A DNA stretch of 64,000 bases, from assembly GCA_013407085.1 (NCBI GenBank), contig JACCGJ010020013.1, positions 1 to 64,000 on the forward strand, in the 5' to 3' direction. A program made the position numbers and the translations under genes. How positions within the stretch are numbered: the first letter of the stretch is position 1; each line of letters opens with the position of its first letter. The notes beneath the pieces are model-generated. The model saw nothing but the letters and a program-made list of their open reading frames with translations, did not search any database and was not told the origin of the DNA. This document shows, piece by piece, positions 1 through 10,000 of this stretch. This stretch comes from Atriophallophorus winterbourni. Taxonomy: Eukaryota; Platyhelminthes; Trematoda; Plagiorchiida; Microphallidae.

Positions 1-699
1 TTGATAGTTTTCACAAGATTCTCTGCAGCGCCATTGGAACATGGATGCCGCGGAGCAGTTCGTAAGTGTCGGCACCCGATGCTATCCAGCCATTCCTTCA
101 TTTCATTGGAACAGAATTGGGCACCATTGTCAGTGATAAGTACTTGAGGGATTCCTTCACGGCTGAAACACCTAATTAGAGCTTGCATTGTGAACGCCTT
201 TGTTGCTGTGGTTGTCAGAAAGACTTCTGGCCACTTGGAATACGAGTCGGTGATCACAAGTGCGAAGTACTTTCCCAAAAACGGTCCACAATAATCTGCA
301 TGGATTCGTTGCCAGGGAAGGTAACTGTCGGGCCATGGTGTCCAGTCCCTTGGGCGTGAATTGATTTTGTGCAGGCAAGTCTCGCAGTTCATAGCTGTAC
401 TTCTGATGTCGGCATCAATTTCTGGCCATCAAACCTTTTGCCGTGCCAACGATTTCCTTTTTTCAATGCCCATATGGCCCTTATGTAGATCGTCCAAGAC
501 AGGCTTCCGCAACGGTGGCGGGATGAGCAATCGGTCTCCCCGACAAATCACACCGTCCGGTTGTATCAGTAGCTCATCACGGATCCGGTAAAGGCGTAGG
601 TATTTCTTCCGCACATCTGGACGCCAACCGTTCCGTATGGCTGACATAGCTGTTGAATAGTACTTCTTCGTGAACGTTCGTAGTTGCTCACGGAAACGG
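1..699 (-). pseudogene. Integrase copy A of the gypsy element, minus strand, truncated by window end
   Basis: The minus strand encodes the same integrase as 3085-3773 on the plus strand. Visible are the HHCC-type N-terminal domain, the SYSKWPEV core start, the ITDNGAQF motif and NGAAENLVKT around the catalytic glutamate. One tryptophan codon of the WWPEID motif is TGA here (near 450) where the plus-strand copy has TGG, so this copy is nonsense-mutated. The match to the other copy continues to base 1 and probably beyond. Confidence 0.88.
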
Positions 700-1920
700 C
701 ACATGATTGGGAGATGAGACAGCATGCTTCCGCTGGAGAAAGTTTTGCGTGCCTGGACAGGAAGTCGGCCTGCGAAATATCTTTTCCTGCTCTATGGACA
801 ATCTCATAATCGTATCCTGCAAGGTAGATACTCCATCTTTGTAACATCGAGGCCGTAGCTTTGGCAAGCGATTTCTTTGGATTGAATAAGAATTGCAGAG
901 CGCGGTGGTCCGTGACAATCAGGAATCGTATTCCGAATAGATATTTGTGAAGTCGCTTGACCGCCCAGAATATCGCCAGCGCCTCCTTTTGCGTTTGTGA
1001 GTATCCTCGTTCTGCTTGGTTCAACAATCGGGATATAAAGATGATCGTGAACCCTTCCTGCTCCAACACGGCACCAATTTCGACGTCCGATGCATCTGTG
1101 ATCGAAGTGGTGGGTTTTATAGGCAAAAACGCCACCAGTACTGGTCGGTCCACAATAGCTTGAATCAAGGTGCGCAACACTGACTCCAGTTCATCATTCC
1201 ATTCCCACTTTTCTGCATGCTGAGCAAGAAATAGCGGTTGTGCCCGGGTTGCGAAATTCGGAATAAATCGTGAGTAGTATTGAAGGCAACCCATGATTGA
1301 TCGCAGTATGCATTGGTCACTTGGTGATTGCACATTAGCAAGTGCATCGTATCGAGTAGGATCGGGTCGGTATCCTTCGGAATCTATCGCGTAGCCAAGA
1401 ACTTGTAGTTCATGGTCTCGGAACACGCATTTGACGGCTTGATTGTTACGTTTTTAGCTGCAAGTCGTTCCATCGGTGCCAATAGTCTTTTGTCGTGTTC
1501 CTCATGCGTTCTTCCGTAAATAATAAGATCGCCCTGGTAAGCTCGGACTCCTGGTAGGCCTTGGATCACCTTATCAATTGCCGATTAAGATATGCCTGAG
1601 GACACATGCAATCCGAATGAGAGGAAATTGAATTGAAATAAACCCCATGGAGTATTCATTGTCGTCAGTGGTTTTGACTTCTCTTCGAGTGGTATTTGCA
1701 AATATGCATTCGCAAGGTCAATCTTTGAGAATATCTTGCTACAGTGAATTGCCCTCATAAAGTCTTCCGGCTCTACTGTTGTCGCGGCACAACGCTTCAG
1801 TCTCGGGTTAAGTGTTAGTCTGTAGTCGCCGCATATTCTCGGTGTCTTTCCATCGCTTTTCACTGCTACAACTGCCCATGCTGACGAACCAACTGGAGAA
1901 ATAATAGCAGTGCTTTCCAA
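700..1920 (-). pseudogene. Reverse transcriptase and RNase H of the gypsy element, inactivated
   Basis: RT motifs are visible in order: GKTPRICGDYR, the palm segment FSKIDLANAYLQIPL, then the catalytic box near 1530, which reads AYQGDLIIYG. Family members carry a YxDD core here, so the first catalytic aspartate has become glycine (GGC codon). The connection and RNase H follow, with SIMGCLQYYSRFIPNF, ITDASDVEIGAVL, QKEALAIFWAVKRLHKYL and VTDHRALQFL. A stop near 1585 and a frameshift around 1384-1435 also break the frame. RNase H remains open from 1426 to beyond the integrase start. Confidence 0.9.
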
Positions 1921-3084
1921 CTACTTCAGGGTATTGAAGACGCCGTCTCTCACAACATACGGCAAAATTCTACGTTTCAGGAATATCCGATCACCTTCAA
2001 CTTCCAGTGTTGCTGGCTCTACCTTCATGCCACCACTGTTCGTTGAACATTGGACGACCAATTTTCGTAGGGAGGACTGAATTTGTTCTCTTGAATTCTC
2101 AACGGGCACAATATTCAGCGATACAGGATGCTTGAGGGCTCGCAGGGCCTTCAGACCGAGGATTGCTGGACTGCTTTTAGATACCAAGAATCGGACTGGA
2201 ATTGAAATCTCCTTGTCTTGTTTCACAAATAAAGTGGTTTCACCTGTCAGTGGCAAATTGTGTCCGGTAACGCCACGAAGTTTAACGCTGGTCGGTTGCA
2301 CATGCGCCTCTGGGGCCACCCGGTTCAAGATTTCGGCGGGAATGACTGATTCACTGCTACCGGTATCGACGATGAATTCAGCAGTTTCACTTGAATCGAA
2401 CTGCAAGGATTTGTAGATGAATTGTTGTGCTGGACTCTTCAGTTGCAGAACATAAGGTGAACTGTCATCCTCCTGATTGACCACTGGATTCTGTTGGGTC
2501 AGGTTGCATTGTTTACTCCGACAAACCTTCTTTATATGTCCGCTCTTACCACATCCATGGCACACTGCATTGCGGAATCGACAAGTTGACTGCAAGTGAG
2601 GATCACCACACGACATGCACTTATTTGTTGGCTTCACGGTCTTGTCTTGGGCTTGGTTTTCACTTGTCTTGTTCGCCTGGTGCCGGTGTCTCGGCTGATT
2701 GGATCTGAGTGAACTTTTCTGAAAGAACGCGGCACCTTGTTCGGTTGTCGCAGCAGTCACATCATCTCGCTGCTCGCAGATTTCACGGGCTTCGGCATAG
2801 GTCAGGTCAGGTTTCATCAGCATTTTTCTTTGTAGGTCAACATTGTTAATACCAGCAATGAGACGATCCCTCAAATTATCTTCTAATAGATCACCGAATT
2901 CACATTTAGCAGCCTATTTCTGTAGAATAAGGATGAACTCCCGGCAGCTTGTATTAGGATTTCGGACCAGTGTGTTGAATTTTGCCCGTTCGGTAGCTTT
3001 GAAATTCACCGGCATGACAATCTTCAGTAGGAGTGTCTTCAAATCTTGGAACGGCAGTGATGCAGAAGCTTTTGCCGTCTCCCG
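1921..3084 (-). pseudogene. gag zinc-knuckle and aspartic protease region of the gypsy element
   Basis: From 3084 downward the frame encodes a gag tail, interrupted by one stop near 2914, then two CCHC knuckles (CMSCGDPHLQSTC and CHGCGKSGHIKKVC) at about 2520-2620. A retroviral-type protease follows with the active site FIVDTGSS near 2355-2380 and a second conserved patch ILGLKALR near 2140-2170. The frame ends at a TAG at 1921-1923 that separates it from the RT, which continues in the same frame, so this is probably a nonsense mutation rather than a natural boundary. It would bind RNA and process the polyprotein in an intact element. Confidence 0.88.
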
Positions 3085-4309
3085 TGAGCAACTACGAACG
3101 TTCACGAAGAAGTACTATTCAACAGTTATGTCAGCCATACGGAACGGTTGGCGTCCAGATGTGCGGAAGAAATACCTGCGCCTTTACCAGATCCCTGATG
3201 AGCTACTGATACAACCGGACGGTGTGATTTGTCGGGGAGACCGATTGCTCATCCCGCCACCGTTGAGGAAGCCTGTCTTGGACGATCTACATAAGGGCCA
3301 TATGGGCATTGAAAAAATGAAATCGTTGGCACGGCAAGAGGTTTGGTGGCCAGAAATTGATGCCGACATCAGAAGTACAGCTATGAACTGCGAGGCTTGC
3401 CTACACAAAATCAATTCACGCCCAAGGGACTGGACACCATGGCCCGACAGTTACCTTCCCTGGCAAAGAATCCATGCAAATTATTGTGGACCGTTTTTGG
3501 GAAAGTACTTCGCACTTGTGATCACCGACTCGTATTCCAAGTGGCCAGAAGTCTTTCTGACAACCACAGCAACGACGGCGTTCACAATGCAAGCTCTAAG
3601 GAAGTGTTTCAGCCGTGAAGGGATCCCACAAGTACTTATCACTGACAATGGTGCCCAATTCTGTTCCAATGAAATGAAGGAATGGCTGGATAGCATCGGG
3701 TGCCGACACTTACGAACTGCTCCGCGGCATCCATGTTCAAATGGCGCTGCAGAGAATCTTGTGAAAACTATCAAGAGTGATATTCACTCAGCCAATCCTG
3801 GGAGCTTCCAAGCCTTGGACGTATTCATTGATAACTTTCTACTGCAATACCGTAATGCCGTCCATTGCACGACCAGAGAGAGCCCAGCCAAGTTGTTCAA
3901 ATCCAGGACACTCCGAACTTCCCTACACCGAATGGATTCGAGTGATGTGACTTATTTCAGAGGAAACGACTTAAGACCTGCGCATGGCATCGTCACGCGA
4001 CAAATTAGAAATTCAATGATTCAGATCACTGACCTAAAGGATGCAAGTGTGCACCAACGCCACAAAAGTCAAGTACAATTCAAAAGGTCAGTAGAGGAAA
4101 ACATCAATCAGGAATCAACGCATCAACCAGAACCAAGTGTGAAACCTCAGGAGTCAACTGCTCTTAGAAGGTTTGCGAGGTTGGCGCATCGGGAGAACGC
4201 AACAATTTCGAGGGAGGAAGGTTGTGATGTGGTTCCGAAAATCCTACCCACCATGATGCAAGCCGAGCCGGTTAGCTGTTATGTTTGTTTGAATAATAAT
4301 CAATACTAA
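3085..4309 (+). CDS. Integrase copy B of a gypsy element, plus strand, open reading frame
   Basis: An uninterrupted frame encodes a gypsy integrase: zinc-binding HHCC residues (HKGHMGIEKMK, then CEAC), the catalytic core with VITDSYSKWPEV, ITDNGAQF and NGAAENLVKT (the D, D and E positions), then a charged C-terminal tail ending at 4309. The open frame formally starts at 2843, but its first 80 or so residues come from antisense gag of the other element, so the true integrase portion starts at about 3085. It lacks its own upstream gag-pro-RT in this orientation, so it is a 3' fragment of an element. Its length and lack of stops suggest it is younger or better preserved than copy A. Confidence 0.85.
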
Positions 4310-4600
4310 TCAATAATTCAAATTCTCGTTGTTGGAGTTGCATTAATTAATACATACTGTAGTTCGTGTGAGCGTGGTTTGTTCTCACTCACATTCTTGG
4401 GCTGCTTATTCAATTCAATATAATTCAATTCATTACAATATTACTCTAGGGCAGAGTTATCACCCAGTATTTTCATGCCACTTCGTGCGCAGTAGGACAT
4501 ACGGTGAAATAAAACTCACCAGAGAGTTAGATTTCATCGGCCTGCTTAAGGCAATTTACATGTTTGATGAGATACGTCACGATTTTCTCTAGTCAGATTT
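4310..4600 (+). other. Possible 3' flank or LTR start of the plus-strand gypsy fragment
   Basis: Downstream of the integrase stop is an AT-rich stretch with short ATTCAATT-like repeats and a canonical AATAAA at 4508-4513. A TGTAGTTCGTG start near 4358 could be an LTR end, but no second LTR copy is in the window to confirm it. Confidence 0.3.
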
Positions 4601-5690
4601 TTACATTGTCAGCTTCAGTTAAAACATTGGTATACAAATAGATGAAAATCATCCCATGTCCATACAAATAAACCTCCAACATTGTTGTTTCCAACAATGC
4701 GCAGCACTGGAAAGTGGATAGTTTGCGAAGTGCATCATGGGCTGTATAATCAGTAAAACAGACGTATCTTGGGAAACAATAGAAAAATGAATACACAAGA
4801 TATCCATATTAAGTTCCTGTAATAAACTATCCAACACCAAAGCTGATTAGAACCTCACTGAGACACGATAAAGCAGTGACAGAAAGTATCATTAAATTTA
4901 CATCGCTGATTTTTCTATGTATATGTGAAACAGTATTAGGATTAGATAAATGTTAAATGTGTAGTACTTGAATGTAATTAGACCATAGCTATATGTCCAA
5001 GTGAAATTCAAACTAATTTTTCAATAAGTCAGACGTACGTTAGTGTAGTGAATGTTTACAGCACTCACTACATTTGTTTGCCAATCCAGTACTTCGTTAC
5101 TCATTTCAAATCGGTTTATTGTATCAGAGGTTTAATCGTATTTGCCGATACGGTTTCACATCGCTTCGATCTTACTAGTTGATTATATTGGAGCTGTACT
5201 CGTCAAAGTGATAGTTGATCACTTTAAACAACAGCCTAATAATCGAACTTCATTCTGCTTAGATTGGAACTCGAGCTAAGTTTTCTAAACCACACCAAGG
5301 TCACCATTGTGGATTGTGCCAATTGAGACCTGTTAATTCTGAAGATCCTTTAAATATTTGCCTAATCTCTTATATAGATTACATTCATTCTGTATTTCAA
5401 AACTCTGTATTGTTCTTCGATTCTTGGAAACGAAATTGATCTTTCGGTTTTCGACGTACTATAGCATTTTTAACTTCGGTATTGTCATACATTGAATTTC
5501 CTGTGAATCTTGTAGCTATTTCTCGGTCTAAAATAATTTCTACGTATCAAATAAAATAACTAATGTCCATACATCGTAATGACGTACGACATTATGGTAC
5601 TGAAGTAAAATATTATCTACATAATTGGCCACTTCACGAAAGTTACTTATGTAGCTATCTAGATTGCATTCTTGCGTGATTTTACCATAC
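4600..5690. other. AT-rich intergenic DNA, nothing recognised
   Basis: No convincing coding frame, repeat family or RNA gene was seen. Short open frames here have no recognisable motifs. Confidence 0.4.
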
Positions 5691-5990
5691 TTTTGCCAAA
5701 CATTTTAGTAAGCAATACGTCAGGGAGTTCGGTAATGTTTCCATCCAATACTCTCTAGTGACGTTTCAATTTCATTGGAACTAAACAATGATCCATGGTT
5801 GGTTACAAATATTTGAGGTTACCGTTCATAAATGAATCATGCCATAATGCTCGTCATTGTCAAACATTTGTTGATAAGGCTGTTCGCTTTGTATAGATGC
5901 ACTTATTCATAATTTTCGCGAGAAATGACGAAGTGTAAACTGAAGTTATTGGTCCGAATTCAAGCCGAAGAATACCAAATTTCGAATTTT
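5690..5990 (-). pseudogene. Very degraded gypsy integrase relic
   Basis: On the minus strand, frame-patched translation gives SFMNGNPQIFVTNHGSLFSS followed by NEIETSLEYW. This lines up with the integrase pattern of a 'G-PQ-hhh-TDNG-QF-S-E' motif, with TDNG changed to TNHG. Stops and frameshifts are frequent. It appears more diverged than the intact integrase at 3085-4309, so it is an older, separate insertion. The alignment is by eye and weak. Confidence 0.4.
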
Positions 5991-6407
5991 GTGTATGGAC
6001 TCAGCGGGGATTTGCCTCCGCTTGTTCAATTAACCCATTGCTTACAACAAAAGTTAGCTAGAAATAAATCGTATTTTAGCTGCATATTATGAATAATTTT
6101 AGAGTTTTACGTATTCAAATATATCACACATAACAATCTCTTGAGATACAAATTTGCGAGATGCATCATTCACTCTTTTTACAATCACAGTTATCACTTT
6201 ATTGTTCAAAATGTCTTAAGCATTCTTCTTTTTTGATATCTAAATATTGAAAACTCCAGGGTGATTTACGCAGTATCTAAGAAATATATTTGTGATGTGG
6301 TTCCACGTGACAGATTTGACCTTACCACTGACGACTTTCATGCAGACGACGCACGTTTCGCGAACATACGATTGTTTAATGTTAACGGGGTCAACTAAAA
6401 GTACAAA

Positions 6408-6818
6408 TCAGAGCACAAAAATCGATACGGCTGCGGTTGATTTGTGTGGTATTGGGCGGAGTTGACGGAAAATGACGGGTTGTCGGAAAATTTCGTCACT
6501 CGATTTAGCTGCTAATTTGCCAGATTCCCTTTGAGATTTTTGGCGTGAATTTGATATCACGTTGTGTATTTCTCCGAGTAGTTCCCGACAGTGATAAACA
6601 CCAATGGGGTAATCGAACAGCAGAAACACAAAAGCGATTCCAATAAACGAACAAACTGTAGAAAAATCCATGGTTGACGTACACAAAGAACGACACGTCG
6701 CAGATGGATGATTCTTGTATGAATAGATCCGACGTAGCAAGCCTTCAGATAGATATCTAAAAATCAAACCGATCGGATGAAAACCAAGAAAGTTATATCC
6801 AAAAATATCGGAGGTCAA
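6408..6818 (-). CDS. Unrecognised 136-codon open frame, possible first exon or spurious
   Basis: A minus-strand frame ends near 6408. A start at about 6671 would give a short protein opening with MDFSTVCSFIGIAFVFLLFD, which has a hydrophobic segment long enough for one membrane span, followed by a basic, serine-rich tail. It sits about 340 bp from the start codon of the divergent plus-strand gene at 7012, so a shared bidirectional promoter is possible. No family was recognised and it may not be a real gene. Confidence 0.22.
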   Translation of the reverse strand: MTSDIFGYNFLGFHPIGLIFRYLSEGLLRRIYSYKNHPSATCRSLCTSTMDFSTVCSFIGIAFVFLLFDYPIGVYHCRELLGEIHNVISNSRQKSQRESGKLAAKSSDEIFRQPVIFRQLRPIPHKSTAAVSIFVL

Positions 6819-7011
6819 AATTAATCCAACCGCACGTCACGTCAAGTATACGTGGTAACTAATTTCATTGATAGGATAATAATTATAAATAATAATAAAA
6901 ATTAGAATCTTGCATTTTCTTGACCCTACCCAATGTTATTGACTGATCTATTTAATTTTATTTTGTTTGTTTCATTGGTTGTTTTTTGTGTCCCATCTTT
7001 AAAACGTTTAC

Positions 7012-10000
7012 ATGATGTCACGCGTCTGTTGTGAGCATAACGGTCGTTGCGTGTTTAATGATAATCAACAGCTTTTTAACCAAAAATATGCTTCGAATTG
7101 CTTAAATTGCCTCGTTAATATGCTCACTAATTTCAACATAAGTTTGAAAGAAAAACAAAGCTTTTTGACACAAATTATCAAGAGTTTTGATGCAAAGCAC
7201 GCAACTGTTGGAGAAATAAACGTTGAGCACGTTGTCCTGATCCGTTCTACAGAAATTCTGACAAGTACTGAACATTTTTCTCATTTTACTCCCAGTGTTG
7301 CTGGATGTTGATTCCAGAGAATATGCTCGATCAATCATTGTTGGTAAGCAAATACTTTGCGCATTTTTGGCAGTCTTCAAACATATTCTGACACGGTGTC
7401 CACAACAGGAAACTATAATCCAAGTTCTGTTACAACCATCGATCAATTTGGTAAAGGTGATTGCTCATATTTATTTTAATAGCTGACACGAGATAATGTA
7501 GAACAATCGTTTGTCATCCATCTATTTGAGTTGCTGATGAATATATTGCCAGTCATCAAATCAGAATGGAAAAATGTTCTAAGTAAATCAAGGATACTAG
7601 TCATTTATCTATTTAGCTTCCATTTCAACCACTATTGAGCGTTACATTTCTTCTCCAGTTGATGAATTTGCTGGATACTCACTTTTTGTTGCAGGGTCCA
7701 TGATGGACCTTTTCCCGTTTTCAGGATTTGGTTTCTCAACCTTTGAAACAACTTGTTTATCACTAATTGGGCATCAAAATAATGAAATAATCGTTCGGAA
7801 CGGATTGTGTAAGTTAAATACATTTATGATTTAAAATAATAGACTGTATCATGCAACTTTTGTCCAAATCTGTTCAAAGTTTCCAAATGTCACAAGAAAA
7901 AACTTTTTTGAATCTTCTTCGTGCACTTTTGAATTCAGGAAAACATACAATACAAAAACTTGCTGTGGAATGCATTTCATTTCTTTTGATTGATGACAAA
8001 ATGGGACATTTTATCGCGTCGTTTGTCGAATATGGGAACTTGGGTTAGTGAAATCTTGATACTAATATGCAGAGTTTATGTTCGAGTTGATTTCAGTTGA
8101 AAAACCGTTTTTAGAGTAAGTTACAAATCATGCAATTAAATTTCTTAGGCAGTTGTACACTTGTCTGAGCCGGATTTCTATTCACAATTCTTTCAAATTC
8201 AGCTTCGATATCCCACATTGTAAGAATATTATTCAAATTTATTTTGACAGACATATTGAAAATAATTATTACAGCTAAAGAATTACTACAGTTCAATTAT
8301 CAGCTTGCCATACGATTTTGTCATTTGCTTTTCGTTTATATAAGCAGGTAACTGGATTATGTTCTTATTCACCAGTTATGAGGGTGCGCTTGACTTTTTT
8401 GTTTCTTGTTCCGTGCAGCAAGAATTTTTCGAGCTATTATTGGCATTACTTACTAATTATACTCCAGAAGGTTATGTACTTTGTCTAAAGTTACTCAATT
8501 CATGCTTACGGTTTGTTTGTAGCAAGTATTGATGCATACATTTTTAGGTCTAACAGAATTTCGAACCAGCATATCGCACCCGAGTTGCGTTTTGTTCTAG
8601 AAAAAATTAAAAATGGAACGGTTTCTTGCGTTTCAAATATACGCAATACCAAATCATTTAATTTGAAACGACACTCGCAGAAAAATGGATCATCGAATTT
8701 CGCTCTGGATTTTCTTGATCTATACATATCTCTCATGGAGGCTCTTCTAAAGTCAGCAGTACATAATATGTCATTTTTCAGGCATTATATCTTTCCAACT
8801 ATGCAAGAAAATTTCTACAAAGAAAAAGAAGATTTGTTGCAATTGCTGATTGAGCTGTTCTTTGAGCGATATTTGGAATTATTCTTAGTAAAAATCTGTT
8901 CTTTGTATAATTTATAGATAACCGATGTACCCGCAACTACGTGCGAAATATTTTTGGGGATTTTGTTGTTATATACCAATTGCCAAACTTATGACGATGC
9001 AATCCGAATCACTCAAGGTTTGTTTTCAGCAATTTTTATCACAAATTCAGAAAAATCTCTTTTTCTTTCCTTTAAAAATAAGATTTCAAAGTCATTTTTC
9101 TGCATTTTACCGTTATTCTATCGCATTGTTTTGTCGTTTCGGAAAATGGAATTTGAAAATCAATTGTCGGCAAAAGAGCTTTTATACAAAATCACTGGAA
9201 ATAATGTACATATCGAGTAATTTTGCGTACAAATATCACACCTCATTTTTCAGCCACACTTTTCCCCGAAACCATCTCCCAGTTTCGCCGATATCCTATA
9301 TAATAGCATCGCTAACATGGATCGGGATGACAGAATATCTACCTTCCTGTGAAAAGTATGTAGTTGATAAAAGTCAAGCATTCAAAATGTTGCTTTCTGG
9401 ATCTAATGATATCGGATGTGAGTACTTATATTAGTTAATTTGAATGCTATTATTTTTTTCACTTTTTCACCGTATTTCATAAAGAACATTTGCAAAAAAT
9501 TATTTCGGAGCCCACATAATACACAGCTTAATCAACCGATAACGGTAATGAGTAAAAAGTATCCTTCAGTTTCAATTCCTTTTCATCCATCAAAATATAG
9601 TTCAAATTTCTTTATTTACTTCACGAAAGTTTCATTCAATCTTATCTAATAAAATCTACAATGCTTTCAATTTCAGCTATTGCATATGAATATCTATCTG
9701 GAATGATGCTCGCTAATCCAAATGAGCGTGCATCAGTTGAGAAACAAGCAACAGGAGCATGTATTTCTTGCTTGCTATTAAAACGTGCGATTTTAAACCG
9801 TGATCCTTTCTGTCAAGATTTTCAACTAGCCATCACACGCTTTAGGTGAGTGGTATATATTAATGAAAGTAACTATACGTCGTATAACGCGATGGTATTC
9901 GCGTGGTATTCAAATACTAGAGCTTCATTAGTATTAACTGCAACCTTGCTATCATTAACCGTTCGTACATTGTCATTAAATTTTCATGTATGTAATAAAA

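Larger units (their letters stand above)
1..3084 (-). mobile_element. Decayed Ty3/gypsy (Mag-like) retrotransposon body, minus strand
   Basis: Read on the minus strand from 3084 to 1, the translated order is gag with two CCHC zinc knuckles, aspartic protease, reverse transcriptase, RNase H and integrase, which is the Ty3/gypsy order. Two knuckles and an integrase of the K02A2.6 type suggest the Mag lineage (inference). It is dead: stop codons interrupt gag near 2914, the gag-pro/RT junction at 1921 and the RT near 1585; a frameshift lies around 1384-1435; a stop interrupts the integrase near 450. The 5' LTR and gag N-terminus are missing because the element is cut at about 3085, where an oppositely oriented integrase begins. 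The left end runs out of the window. Confidence 0.92.

Noticed and set aside
9018..9029. A 12-nt intron GT...AG between TQ and AIFITN in the MEI1-like gene
   Set aside because: Too short to splice, and the sequence reads through in frame, so 8918-9205 is one exon.
8925..9434. A 169-codon plus frame
   Set aside because: It is out of phase with the exons that keep frame on both sides; it is a shadow of exons 8918-9205 and 9254-9417.
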